DNA of 64,000 nucleotides from Streptomyces rishiriensis (GCF_003112535.1 NZ_BEWA01000006.1:1-64000); one strand, 5' to 3'; shown: positions 17,784-26,139, counted from the stretch's first letter. The notes: generated by a model not told the origin, from the letters alone. Translations and numbers: made by a program.

Positions 17784-18326
17784 ATGAAGGACAGCGCTGC
17801 TCACGACACCGGAACCGCACACGACCACGCCGCCCACGAGGTCCACCACAGCCACACGAACCAGGGGCAGGTGGGGCAGGACCTACACGGCGGGGCGTCC
17901 TGGGGAACCGCGGTCAAAGCGACCCTGCACTGCCTCACCGGATGTGCCGTGGGCGAGATCGTCGGCATGGTCATCGGGACCGCCCTCCTGTGGGGCAACG
18001 TGCCCACCATGGTCCTGGCGATCGCGCTGTCGTTCGTGTTCGGCTACTCCTTCACGCTGTTCGCGGTACGCCGGGCCGGTCTGGACCTCAGGTCCGCCGT
18101 CCGGGTGGCGCTGGCCGCCGACACCGTCTCGATCGCCGTGATGGAACTGGTCGACAACGGGATCATCGCCCTGGTCCCGGGCGCCATGAACGCCCACCTG
18201 GACGACGGGCTGTTCTGGTCCACGCTGCTCGGCGGCTTCGCCGTCGCCCTGCTGATCACCACCCCGGTCAACAAGTGGATGATCGGCCGCGGCAAAGGCC
18301 ACGCGGTGGCCCACGCCCACCACTGA
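17784..18326 (+). CDS. DUF4396 domain-containing membrane protein, His-rich N-terminus
   Basis: 180-residue protein of the DUF4396 family. The N-terminal 45 residues are rich in His (AHDTGTAHDHAAHEVHHSH) and the C-terminus ends HAVAHAHH, both potential metal ligands. The rest has about four transmembrane helices beginning near residue 50 (VKATLHCLTGCAVGEIVGMVIG, given here as VKATLHCLTGC and GEIVGMVIG), with a Cys pair within the first helix. ATG at 17784 follows GGGGGAAGG. The CsoR-like palindrome upstream and the His-rich ends suggest a copper export or handling role; no biochemical function is established for the family as far as I know. Confidence 0.85.
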   Translation: MKDSAAHDTGTAHDHAAHEVHHSHTNQGQVGQDLHGGASWGTAVKATLHCLTGCAVGEIVGMVIGTALLWGNVPTMVLAIALSFVFGYSFTLFAVRRAGLDLRSAVRVALAADTVSIAVMELVDNGIIALVPGAMNAHLDDGLFWSTLLGGFAVALLITTPVNKWMIGRGKGHAVAHAHH

Positions 18327-18353
18327 GACACCACCGAGCCGGGCTCGACGCCT

Positions 18354-18417
18354 GCGTGACCCCGACCCCCGACCCCCGGGTGCTGCACGGGCCAGGGGTC
18401 GGGGGTCGGGGTCACGC
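18354..18417. terminator. Very strong bidirectional hairpin terminator
   Basis: A perfect 23-bp inverted repeat (arms 18354-18376 and 18395-18417) with an 18-nt loop, made largely of GACCCC/GGGGTC units, between the convergent DUF4396 and DUF1360 genes. Confidence 0.85.
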
Positions 18418-18431
18418 GGGCACGGGCGGAG

Positions 18432-19061
18432 TCAGTCGTCCCCGGCGCGCTCCTCGGAGTGGTCCTCGCCCCGGCCGTCGGCCTTGGCGACCAGGGCCGC
18501 GTACGACAGCTGGAGGGCATCCGCTCCGGCCAGGGCGGCGAGCGCGCCCATGGCGGTGCCGGTGGCGCGCGGCCAGATCAGCCGGCCGGCGGTCAGCGTC
18601 GAGACGACCCACACGCTCAGGCAGAACGGGCAGGTCAGCAGCTCACCGACGGTGTCCTTGCCGTCGCCGGCCCGCGCCTCCTCATGCAGTTCGGCCGGAC
18701 CCTGCGGACCGACGTAGCGCGTGAAGGGAGCCCGCAGCGGACTGGTCACCGACGCCTTGCTCAGCAGCCGGCTGAGCCGGAAGGCGGCCACCGCTGTCAG
18801 CGCCACGTCCCAGGGCGCGGGCCGCTCGGGCACCGGGCGACCCAACAGCCGCACCGCCGTCGCCCAGGCCGAGGTGTACACCCCGAATCCGACCATGGCC
18901 GCGAGATAGCCTTCCAGCGGTCGCTCCTGCCCCGCCGAGTAGTCCCGCTTCGTACGGCGCAGAAATCCGTGCAGACCTCGGGCGAAACGGTTGTCGGTCG
19001 CCGGGCCCATGAGCAGTCCCCGCTCCCGTCCCGTCGGCCCACCCTGCCTTCTCTGTGTCAT
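18432..19061 (-). CDS. DUF1360 domain-containing protein
   Basis: 209-residue protein with the DUF1360 core: LTAVAAFRLSRLLSKASVTSPLRAPF, given in parts as AAFRLSRLLSK and TSPLRAPF, followed by ELLTCPFCLSVWV, whose CPFC motif is a family hallmark. Two or three membrane segments are likely (GYLAAMVGFGVYTSA, CLSVWVVSTLTA, MGALAALAGADAL). The family's function is unknown; a sporulation-related homologue exists in Bacillus. ATG at 19061 has GGGGGAA 10 nt upstream; ATG at 19010 (MGPATDNRF), with a GGGGA upstream, is an alternative. It may be cotranscribed with the Rieske gene, 99 nt upstream. Confidence 0.85.
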   Translation of the reverse strand: MTQRRQGGPTGRERGLLMGPATDNRFARGLHGFLRRTKRDYSAGQERPLEGYLAAMVGFGVYTSAWATAVRLLGRPVPERPAPWDVALTAVAAFRLSRLLSKASVTSPLRAPFTRYVGPQGPAELHEEARAGDGKDTVGELLTCPFCLSVWVVSTLTAGRLIWPRATGTAMGALAALAGADALQLSYAALVAKADGRGEDHSEERAGDD

Positions 19062-19160
19062 CGCTCGCACGTTCCCCCTGGCCCTTCTCGTCTTTCCGGC
19101 CTGTCCGGTCTGTCGGGTCTTTCCGGCCTTCCTGGCCCTCCTGGGGTCCTCGTGATCCTC

Positions 19161-20060
19161 CTAGTCCTCCTGGTCGTGCCGGCGGAGGCGGACCTCCAGG
19201 TGACCGTCCACCATCCGGGTGTCGAAGGCGGGCTGCGGCGCGGTGGCCGGCCCGCGGACGTTCCAGCCGTCCGAGAGCCTGAACACGCTGCCGTGCCAGG
19301 GGCATTCGACGCACCCGTCGGCGATCGCGCCTTCGGACAGGGGGCCGGCCAGGTGGCTGCACCGGTCGGCGAGCGCGTGGATCTCCCCGTCCGGCTCATG
19401 CACCACGACGATCGGGACGTCGTCCACCATGCGCCGTACGGCCCGGCCGACGGGGAAGTCGGCCGCCCCGCCGACGCGGTGCCAGCCCTCGCCCACGAGG
19501 TGCGCGACCTCCTCCGCGTGGTTGGCGCCGGAGGCCTGCCGGTAGGCCAGATGGCCGCCCAGCATCCCGCCGACCCCCACCGCCGTCAGCCCCAGGAAGC
19601 CGAGGGCGCGCCCCGCCGCCCTGCGTCCCCTGAGCCGGCAGGCGAGGGACGCCGCGTACAGGCCGACGGCGGTCGTGTTGGCCACGGCGTGCACCAGCCC
19701 GACGCGCTGCTGCTCGTGGTGCAGTTCCGCCCAGTCGGCCGCGCCGGTCAGGGCGGCGGGCGTGGCCGCCGCCAGTCCGACGCCGACCAGGACGTCCGCG
19801 CCGCGGGTGCGGCCGGGCAGCAGATCCAGCACCGCCGCGGACAGCCAGCTGCCGACGGGCACCTGGACCAGCAGCGGGTGCACCGGATGCCCCAGCCACC
19901 TGCCGTGCAGCACGTCCCGGCCGCGTCCGAGCGGCAGGGCGCGCACGCGCGCGGCGACCGCGTCTATCACCGCGTCGGCCCGGGAATCCCGTTCGAGGCG
20001 GTCCAGCAGCCGCAGGGTCAGGTTCTGTCCTGTCCGGGGGCGAGGAGACGTAGTGCTCAT
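19161..20060 (-). CDS. Rieske 2Fe-2S protein with N-terminal DUF2231 membrane domain
   Basis: 299-residue fusion protein. Residues about 45-170 form a DUF2231-type membrane domain beginning HPVHPLLVQVPVGSW, with about four helices. Residues about 195-295 form a Rieske domain with the cluster ligands in RCSHLAGPL (C-x-H) and CVECPWHGS (C-x2-H). It is probably an electron-transfer protein at the membrane, but its partner is not visible nearby. ATG at 20060 begins MSTTSPRPRTG; the Shine-Dalgarno is weak. The short space to DUF1360 contains imperfect repeats of TTTCCGGCC. Function beyond electron transfer cannot be told. Confidence 0.88.
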   Translation of the reverse strand: MSTTSPRPRTGQNLTLRLLDRLERDSRADAVIDAVAARVRALPLGRGRDVLHGRWLGHPVHPLLVQVPVGSWLSAAVLDLLPGRTRGADVLVGVGLAAATPAALTGAADWAELHHEQQRVGLVHAVANTTAVGLYAASLACRLRGRRAAGRALGFLGLTAVGVGGMLGGHLAYRQASGANHAEEVAHLVGEGWHRVGGAADFPVGRAVRRMVDDVPIVVVHEPDGEIHALADRCSHLAGPLSEGAIADGCVECPWHGSVFRLSDGWNVRGPATAPQPAFDTRMVDGHLEVRLRRHDQED

Positions 20061-20267
20061 GGGCAGCCGGGTCCCCCTCAGGACCTGCGGCAAACGAACC
20101 GGCGGAAGCACCGGCGGACCACCGGCGGACGGAGGGACGGACCACCGGGCGGCCGCCGCGGTCCGGGGCGACCGGGCCCGTCACTCGACACACCCCGGGC
20201 GGTCGCCGAGCGGAACGAAGTCGTGACCGGCAGGTGCGTAGCGCCTCTCACGTGGCACTTGCTTCTC

Positions 20268-21431
20268 ATGGAGTTGATGCGAAAGGCGACCCGGCCGGTC
20301 CGGCGCATCGCCGGCACGGCCGTGTCGGCGGTACGGCGGGCGTGCGCAGGACCGGGACGTGAGCGGGATCTGTTGGTGCAGGCGAGCAAGGCGGCGCTGG
20401 CCGCCTGGCTGGCGTGGGCGGTCGTGGGCTGGTGGCTGGCCGCGCCGATGGCCTTCGTGGCGCCGTGGGTCGCGGTCGTGCTGGTGGAGTCGACGGTGTA
20501 CCGGTCGGTCGCGCACGGACTGCAGCAACTCGCCGCCATCGCGGTGGGGACGGCGGTGGCGACGGGGACGGCGCTGCTGCTGGACAGCACGATGATCACG
20601 ATGGCCCTGGTCCTTCCGGCCGTGCTGCTGCTGGGACAGTGGCGGCGCCTGGGAAGCCAGGGCGTCTACGCCGCCACCGGTGCGCTCTTCGTGCTGACCA
20701 GTGGTCCGGTGACGGTCGCCGCGTCGGCCGCGCGCATCGCGGAGGCGGTCTTCGGAGCGGTGGTCGGCGTGGCGGTCAACGTGCTCGTCCGGCCTCCCGT
20801 GTACCTGCGCGACGCCCGCGCCGCGCTGGAGGACGCGGCGGACGAGGCGCGGGAGATCCTCGACGCGGTGGCCGACGGTCTGGCCGACGGCGAGTGGGAC
20901 GGTCTGCCGGTCGGGGAATGGCACGAGCGCGCCCTGCGGCTGGGCCGCCTGGTCGACCAGGCCCGGTCGGCGATCGGCTGGAGCCGGGAGAGCATGCGCG
21001 CCAACCCGCGGGGGCGTCGCACCCGCCCGCATCTCCCGGGTGACGAGGCGTACTCCGACGCGCTGGGCGTGCTCGACTACGTCGCCCTGCACACGGCGGG
21101 CGTGACCCGGACCGTGCGGGAGATCGCGGAGAGCGGAAGGACGGCCCGGCCGGCCCCGGAACTCACCCGGGCGTACGCCGAGTTCCTGGGTGACACCGCG
21201 CGGGCCGTCCGGCTGTACGGCCGGACCCTGGCAGCCCCGGGCGTCCCGAACGACCACGACGACGCCGCGGCGGAGGAACTGCACGAGGCGGTCACGAAGC
21301 TGCAGCGCACGCTCGACGACTTCCGCCGGGGGCTGCCGGGGGCCGTGCCCGACGACCCGGACGCGCTGGTGACCTACGGAACGCTGCTGGCCCAGGCAAA
21401 CCGCCTGGCCGATCTGCTCGCCCAGGACTGA
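20268..21431 (+). CDS. FUSC-family / aromatic acid exporter-like membrane protein
   Basis: 387-residue protein. The N-terminal half has about six transmembrane helices (for example AALAAWLAWAVVGWWLAAP and ITMALVLPAVLLLGQW), ending in RPPVYLRDAR; the C-terminal half is a soluble helical domain. This is the layout of FUSC/ArAE proteins, which are implicated in efflux of aromatic acids. ATG at 20268 (MELMRKATRP) is chosen; ATG at 20277 is closely possible, and neither has a strong Shine-Dalgarno. It is divergent from the Rieske gene with 207 nt between; that space holds imperfect CCACCGGCGGAC repeats. Confidence 0.82.
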   Translation: MELMRKATRPVRRIAGTAVSAVRRACAGPGRERDLLVQASKAALAAWLAWAVVGWWLAAPMAFVAPWVAVVLVESTVYRSVAHGLQQLAAIAVGTAVATGTALLLDSTMITMALVLPAVLLLGQWRRLGSQGVYAATGALFVLTSGPVTVAASAARIAEAVFGAVVGVAVNVLVRPPVYLRDARAALEDAADEAREILDAVADGLADGEWDGLPVGEWHERALRLGRLVDQARSAIGWSRESMRANPRGRRTRPHLPGDEAYSDALGVLDYVALHTAGVTRTVREIAESGRTARPAPELTRAYAEFLGDTARAVRLYGRTLAAPGVPNDHDDAAAEELHEAVTKLQRTLDDFRRGLPGAVPDDPDALVTYGTLLAQANRLADLLAQD

Positions 21432-21446
21432 CACATCCGGAATCTT

Positions 21447-21502
21447 GGTCGGGGATCCGTGGTCGGGGATCCGTGGTCGGGGATCCGTGGTCGGGGTTCG
21501 TG
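21447..21502. repeat. 14-bp tandem repeat
   Basis: The unit GGTCGGGGATCCGT occurs three times perfectly in tandem (21447-21488), followed by a fourth degenerate copy to 21502. It lies between the convergent FUSC and EamA genes. Confidence 0.9.
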
Positions 21503-21531
21503 CCCGGGAAGTCGTGGTCGGGAGCCCCGCT

Positions 21532-22647
21532 TCACAGTCCTGGTTCGGAGCCCTGGCTCGGAGTCGTGTCCGGGGGGAACCCGGGTGCGGCACAGGCGTG
21601 CCCCCGCCGACCCGGAGGAGAGCCCGCCGTGTCCCGCTCGGCAGGAGCGGTGCGGGCCAGCTTCGGCACCGTGCGGGTCGGGGTCTTCGGGGTCCTGCGG
21701 GTCGGGGTCTTCGGGGTCCTGCGGGTAGGGGTCGTGAGTACGGCGAGGCAGGCCAGGACCAGGGCGATGCCGGCCCAGCCGAGCAGGGGCAGGCGCTCGC
21801 CGACCACCAGTACGGCCAGCACGGCCGCGACGGCGGGTTCGAGCAGAGACAGGGTGGTCGCGGTGCTCGCCGGGATGTGCGCGAGGCCCCAGCCGAACAG
21901 GACGTAGCCCGCGAACATGGGCACCAGGGCCATGTAGGCGCCGACGGCCGCATTAGACCAGGAGGCGAGCAGCGGGGCGCCGGTAGTCGCCAGCACGGGC
22001 AGGAGCAGCAGCCCGCCCAGTCCGAAGACGGCGCCCATGGCCGCACCGGAGGTGACGTCGCGGCTGATCAGGCGGTGCGCCGCCCAGGAATAGAGGGCAT
22101 AGGCGAATCCGGCCACCAGGCCCAGCAGCACGCCGAGCACGATCGTCCGCGCCGAGTGGACGCCGGCGCCGGGCACCGTCCCGGTCGCTCCGGCAGCCTC
22201 GGCCACACACAGCAGCGCTGTTCCGGCCAGGCCCAGCACGGCGCCGGTCGTCCAGCGCCGGGTGAGACGGCGGCCGTCCACCACGCGCTCGATCACGGCC
22301 GAGGCGAGCGGTGCCGAGCCGATCGACACCACGGTTCCCACGGCGACCCCGGCCAGGTGCATGGAGGTGTAGAACGCCGACGGGTAGGCCGCCACGGCCA
22401 GCGCGCCGAGCACCACCACGCCGCGCTGCGCGCGCAGCGCGGGAGTCTCCCGGGCGATGCGCGGGCCCGCCAAGAGGGCCTGGAGCAGTCCGCCCAGGCC
22501 CATGGCCGCGGCCCCGATCGCGAGGGGCCCCACGTCGGGAGCGAAGCTCGCGGCGGTGCCCGTGGTCCCCCAGAGCACCGATGCCACGAGCACGCACAGC
22601 GAGCCGGTGCCCGCCGGGCCGGCCGGGCGGCCGACGGGGCGCGTCAC
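21532..22647 (-). CDS. EamA/DMT-family transporter
   Basis: 371-residue drug/metabolite transporter with ten predicted transmembrane helices in two EamA repeats (for example SVLWGTTGTAASFAP near residue 22 and SLLEPAVAAVLAVLVVGERL near 275). Family members export metabolites or drugs across the cytoplasmic membrane. GTG at 22647 overlaps the TetR stop as GTGA. The last about 65 residues are an unusual hydrophilic tail with the repeat TRRTPKTP, encoded by a 24-bp tandem repeat at 21677-21724; the family normally ends just after the last helix. Cotranscribed with and probably repressed by the TetR regulator. Confidence 0.9.
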   Translation of the reverse strand: MTRPVGRPAGPAGTGSLCVLVASVLWGTTGTAASFAPDVGPLAIGAAAMGLGGLLQALLAGPRIARETPALRAQRGVVVLGALAVAAYPSAFYTSMHLAGVAVGTVVSIGSAPLASAVIERVVDGRRLTRRWTTGAVLGLAGTALLCVAEAAGATGTVPGAGVHSARTIVLGVLLGLVAGFAYALYSWAAHRLISRDVTSGAAMGAVFGLGGLLLLPVLATTGAPLLASWSNAAVGAYMALVPMFAGYVLFGWGLAHIPASTATTLSLLEPAVAAVLAVLVVGERLPLLGWAGIALVLACLAVLTTPTRRTPKTPTRRTPKTPTRTVPKLARTAPAERDTAGSPPGRRGHACAAPGFPPDTTPSQGSEPGL

Positions 22648-23261
22648 AGCCGGTCCAGCAGGTTCGCCGCCATGGTCCGCGCATGCTCCAGACGCGTGCC
22701 CGCGCCCTCCAGTCCGGCACGTGCCATCGCACCCTCCAGCAGGAACGAAAGATGCTCGGCCGCCGCGCGGGCCTCCTCCGGCCGGCCGGGCAGCAGCGTC
22801 CGCAGGTGGCCGGCGAGCAGAGCCTCGACCTCTTCCTTGTGCCGGCGCACCACGTCCCGGCCCTCGTGCCCGGAGGGCAGTTCGGCAGCCGCGTTCAGCA
22901 GGCCGCACCCCCGGAAGCCGTGCTCGTAGGCGAACGCGGCGTGATCGGCGTAGGCGTCGAAGACGGCGAGTACGCCGCTCCGGCCGTCCTCCGCGTCCTG
23001 GACCGTCGCCAGCCGCCGCCGGTACAGGTCCAGCCACTCCGCGTGCCGTGCGTCGAGGTAGGCCATCACCAGGTCGGCCTTGGAGGAGAAGTTGTTGTAC
23101 AGGCTCATCTTGGCCACGCCCGCCTCGGCGGTGATCGTGTCGATGCCGGTCGCGGACACGCCGTCGGCGTAGAAGCGGCGCGCGGCGGCGGCGAGCAGCA
23201 AGGTGCGGGCCTTCCCCTGCCGCCTGGCGGGCCGGGAGGCCGCACCGGGAGTGTCGCTCAT
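22644..23261 (-). CDS. TetR/AcrR family transcriptional regulator
   Basis: 205-residue repressor. The N-terminal helix-turn-helix reads RTLLLAAAARRFYADGVSATGIDTITAEAGVAKMSLYNNFSSKADLV, given in parts as RTLLLAAAARRFYADG, TGIDTITAEAGVAKMSLYNN and FSSKADLV; the ligand-binding half shows FRGCGLLNAAAELPS, typical of YfiR/AcrR-like members. It is translationally coupled to the EamA transporter (GTGA overlap), so it most likely represses its own operon until an exported compound binds. Two repeat operators lie 24-60 nt upstream of its start. Confidence 0.93.
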   Translation of the reverse strand: MSDTPGAASRPARRQGKARTLLLAAAARRFYADGVSATGIDTITAEAGVAKMSLYNNFSSKADLVMAYLDARHAEWLDLYRRRLATVQDAEDGRSGVLAVFDAYADHAAFAYEHGFRGCGLLNAAAELPSGHEGRDVVRRHKEEVEALLAGHLRTLLPGRPEEARAAAEHLSFLLEGAMARAGLEGAGTRLEHARTMAANLLDRL

Positions 23262-23275
23262 GGCGCCCCATTCCC

Positions 23276-23332
23276 TTATCTGGGTAGGTCTGTCTAAGTG
23301 GCCTATCTAGGTAGGTCAGTCTACCCAGATAA
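23276..23332. promoter_or_regulatory. TetR operator candidates upstream of the efflux operon
   Basis: TAGGTCWGTCTA, itself partly palindromic, occurs twice (23285-23296 and 23312-23323). Both lie inside a larger dyad with 12-bp arms, TTATCTGGGTAG (23276-23287) and its complement (23321-23332). The location just ahead of the TetR start suggests autoregulation. Confidence 0.65.
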
Positions 23333-23506
23333 GCGAAGGAGCGGTTCGCCGATCGCGGGGCCGATCACCGGGGACGAGGCCTCGGACCGCGGCCCGCACG
23401 AGGGTCGGTATGCTCGCCGCCATGTCCACGGCAGCCGCGTCCGGCCGCCGCGCCGACGGCCCCGCATGAGCCGTCCGACCACCCCGAGAGCAGCGAGACG
23501 AGCACC

Positions 23507-24139
23507 GTGACCAGCTACGACTACGAGAAGGACGGCGCGGCCATCTACCGCCAGTCCTTCGCGACCATCCGTGCGGAGGCGGACCTCGCGGGCCTCCCCG
23601 CCGACGTCGGCCAGGTGGCGGTCCGGATGATCCACGCCTGCGGGATGGTCGATCTCGTCCGCGACCTCGCCTACACGCCCGGCGTGGCGGCCCGCGCCCG
23701 CGAGGCCCTGCGGGCCGGCGCGCCCGTCTTCACGGACGTCCGGATGGTGGCCAGCGGGGTGACCCGCAGGCGGCTGCCCGCAGGCAACGAGGTGCTCTGC
23801 ACGCTGTCCGAACCGGCCGTGCCCGAACTGGCGGCACGGCTCGGCACCACGCGCAGCGCCGCCGCGCTGGAGCTGTGGCGGGACCGGCTGGCGGGTTCGG
23901 TCGTCGCCGTCGGCAACGCGCCGACCGCCCTCTTCCGCCTCCTGGAGATGATCGAGGAGGGCGCGCCCCGGCCCGCCGCCGTGATCGGAGTGCCGGTCGG
24001 GTTCGTGGGGGCGGCCGAGTCCAAGGAGGCTCTGATCGCCAACTCGTCCGGGCTGGAGTATCTGGCGGTGCGCGGACGCCGGGGCGGCAGCGCGATCGCC
24101 GCCGCCGCAGTGAACGCGCTCGCGAGCGAGGAGGAGTGA
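23507..24139 (+). CDS. cobH: Precorrin-8X methylmutase
   Basis: 210-residue CobH/CbiC enzyme that moves a methyl group from C-11 to C-12, turning precorrin-8 into hydrogenobyrinate (aerobic cobalamin pathway). Conserved segments are [27 protein letters not shown] (with the active-site His), [38 protein letters not shown] and [17 protein letters not shown]. Length and motifs are normal for the family. GTG at 23507 is the start; the Shine-Dalgarno (GAGAG) is weak. It is convergent with cobK, another enzyme of the pathway, and separated from it by tandem repeats. Confidence 0.95.
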   Translation: MTSYDYEKDGAAIYRQSFATIRAEADLAGLPADVGQVAVRMIHACGMVDLVRDLAYTPGVAARAREALRAGAPVFTDVRMVASGVTRRRLPAGNEVLCTLSEPAVPELAARLGTTRSAAALELWRDRLAGSVVAVGNAPTALFRLLEMIEEGAPRPAAVIGVPVGFVGAAESKEALIANSSGLEYLAVRGRRGGSAIAAAAVNALASEEE

Positions 24140-24185
24140 ACGGCGGGACGGCGTGAAACAGGGACGCCGTGAAACAAGGAACGGC

Positions 24186-24270
24186 GTGAAGCGCGAGACG
24201 GGGTGAAGCGCGAGACGGGGTGAAGCGCGAGACGGGGTGAAGCGCGAGACGGGGTGAAGCGCGAGACGGT
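24186..24270. repeat. 17-bp tandem repeat
   Basis: The unit GTGAAGCGCGAGACGGG is repeated almost five times without spacers just downstream of cobH. Degenerate relatives (GGCGTGAAAC) extend back to the cobH stop codon. No open frame of note; function unknown. Confidence 0.9.
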
Positions 24271-24338
24271 GAAGCGTCGCCCGGTGAACCGTCAGCGGAT
24301 GCGGCGGGACGACGGGGCGGCGTAGCCCGCGCAAGGGT

Positions 24339-24474
24339 GTTTCGCAACGTGTTTCCGCCCGGCCGGGTCCGGCTTCGTCAGCCTTGTTTCGCAACGTGTT
24401 TCCGCCCGGCCGGGTCTGGCTTCGTCAGCTTGTTTCGTAACGTGTTTCCGCCCGGCCGGTCCGGCAGCGCCGTT
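24339..24474. repeat. 46-bp direct repeat (about 2.9 copies)
   Basis: Units begin at 24339, 24385 and 24431. Each contains TTTCGCAACGTGTTTCCGCC (with one variant, TAACG) and the palindrome CCCGGCCGGG or a shortened form of it. The last unit runs into the cobK stop codon. It may form a series of small hairpins acting as terminators between the convergent cobH and cobK genes. Confidence 0.9.
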
Positions 24475-25255
24475 ACAGAAACTCCGGCGGAAACCGCTCC
24501 GGTCCGGGCGCACGCCGATGCAGGCGGGCTTCGATCCAGCGGGCCGCCTCCTGCGGGTCCGGCGCGACGGGGACGTCCGCGGGCGCCGGCGGTCTGCGCA
24601 CCACCACCACGGGCAGCCCCGCCTCCCGGGCGGCGGTCAGCTTCGGCGCGGTGGCGGCTCCCCCGCTGTCCTTGGTCACCAGGACGTCGACGCGATGGCG
24701 GCGCAACAGCTCGCGCTCCCCGCCGAGGGTGAAGGGGCCCCGGTCGAGCAGCACCTCCATGAGCGGCGGGCACGGCGGCTCGGGCGCTTCGACCGACCGC
24801 GCCAGGAACCACAGGCCGTCCAGACCCGCGAAGGCCGCCAGACCCATGCGTCCGGTGGTGAGGAAGACGCGTCGCCCGAGCGTCGGCAGCAGGGCGGCGG
24901 CCTCCGCCAGCGAGTTCGCCTCGTGCCAGCGGTCGCCCTCGACGGGGGCCCAGCCGGGGCGGCGCAGCGCGAGCAGCGGGACCCTCGCCGAGGCGGCGGC
25001 CTGGGCCGCGTGGAAACCCATCGTCCCTGCGAAGGGGTGGGTGGCGTCGACGACCGCGTCGACCGCGTGCTCGCGCAGCCACGCCGTGAGCCCGTCCATC
25101 CCGCCGAACCCGCCCACGCGGACCTCACCCGGCGGCAGCCGCGGGGCGGACACCCGTCCGGCGAGTGAACTGGTCACCTGCAGGTCCGGCGTGCCTCGCA
25201 GCAACTCCGCGAGCCGACGGGCCTCCGCGGTCCCGCCGAGTATCAGTACGTGCAC
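24473..25255 (-). CDS. cobK: Precorrin-6A reductase (CobK/CbiJ)
   Basis: 260-residue NAD(P)H-dependent reductase that converts precorrin-6A to dihydro-precorrin-6 in cobalamin synthesis. The N-terminal nucleotide-binding motif VHVLILGGTAEARRLAELL, the DATHPFAGTMGFHAAQAA segment, FLTTGRMGLAAF and the VTKDSGGAATAPKL segment are family signatures. GTG at 25255 gives the normal N-terminus; GGA lies 5 nt upstream. Its stop lies in the last copy of the 46-bp repeat. Together with cobH it suggests a dispersed cobalamin locus, since the other cob genes are not in the window. Confidence 0.93.
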   Translation of the reverse strand: MHVLILGGTAEARRLAELLRGTPDLQVTSSLAGRVSAPRLPPGEVRVGGFGGMDGLTAWLREHAVDAVVDATHPFAGTMGFHAAQAAASARVPLLALRRPGWAPVEGDRWHEANSLAEAAALLPTLGRRVFLTTGRMGLAAFAGLDGLWFLARSVEAPEPPCPPLMEVLLDRGPFTLGGERELLRRHRVDVLVTKDSGGAATAPKLTAAREAGLPVVVVRRPPAPADVPVAPDPQEAARWIEARLHRRAPGPERFPPEFL

Positions 25256-25594
25256 GAGAGTCCGGGTCCGATCATGAGCGGCGACGGGTCGAGGGCGGGG
25301 GCGAGGGCGGGCAACGACGCATGGCGCGGTACAGAGGGTGCGGCGTGGGGGCGGTTCGAGGGGTGAGGAGGGGGGCTGTTCGAGGGGTGACGCGTGGGCA
25401 GTTCGAGCGCGCCCCACTCAAGCACACCGGCCCGCGAAGCGCCGCCCGCGATCCGAGGCCGGAGGCCGGGGTCCGCGGTCCGTCGGCCGGGACTGCGGGT
25501 CGCGACGGCCGGGACTCCGGGTCCGGCGACCGTTACCCGGCGTTCACGCCACGTCGCTCTCCGGGGAAACAAGCGATTCCTAACGTGTCCGCTC
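25256..25594. other. Intergenic region between cobK and the GntR remnant
   Basis: 339 bases without a convincing gene. G-rich on the + strand, with a partly duplicated segment around GTTCGAGGGGTGA at about 25352 and 25379, and CGACGGCCGGGACT-like repeats near 25480-25530. CTAACGTG near 25580 could be a -10 element of a short-leader transcript for the gene at 25595. Nothing else recognised. Confidence 0.4.
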
Positions 25595-26137
25595 ATGGAT
25601 TCCCCGCTGTATACGCTTCCCGGAACGGCCCCGGATCCTACTCGGGCAACCGCCCCCGCCGCGGCCCCGGCACATGCGGCGACGTCCGCGCCCTCGCCGC
25701 GCGATGCGGTCCACGCCGAGTTGCGGGCGGGTGTCCTCGACGGCCGGTTCGGGCCGCGTGAGCGGCTCACCGGGACCCGGCCGGCCGCACGGGTCGGGGT
25801 GCCCCGGACGCCCGTGCGCGAGGCGCCGTCGCGGCTGATGTCCGACGAGCTGATCGAGCGGGGCGAAGGAGGCCACTTCGTCACCGTCCCCGATCCGGCC
25901 GGGCTCCGGGACCTGAACGAGGTGCGGGTCACGCTGCTGCTGCGGGGCATCGCCCGCGCCATCGAGTCGCCGCCAGGGTCGCCGTCCGGGTCGCCGTCTC
26001 GATCCCATTCCGCGCCCTCCCACGCCGCGCCCTCTTACGCCGCGCCCTCCCGCGCCTCCGGCAACCCCGCTCTCTCCCCCCGGCTGCCGACGACGCCGAC
26101 CGGGAGCGCCCCACCGCTCACCTCCCCGAAGGGCTGA
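25595..26137 (+). pseudogene. Truncated GntR-family regulator
   Basis: 180-codon frame. Residues about 35-90 match a GntR winged helix (LRAGVLDGRFGPRERLTGTRPAARVGVPRTPVREA, given in parts as LRAGVLDGRFGPRERL and VGVPRTPVREA), then LIERGEGGHFVTVPD. The ligand-binding FCD domain begins (LRDLNEVRVTLLLRGIARAIES) but ends after about 22 residues, replaced by Ser/Pro/Ala-rich low-complexity sequence. Several positions usually conserved look degraded, and no Shine-Dalgarno is visible. It ends 2 nt before the NCS1 permease, which the intact regulator probably controlled. It may still bind DNA, so pseudogene status is likely but not certain. Confidence 0.6.
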
Positions 26138-26139
26138 CC

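Noticed and set aside
23262..23506. Second cobalamin riboswitch ahead of cobH
   Set aside because: None of the conserved riboswitch elements was found there on either strand.
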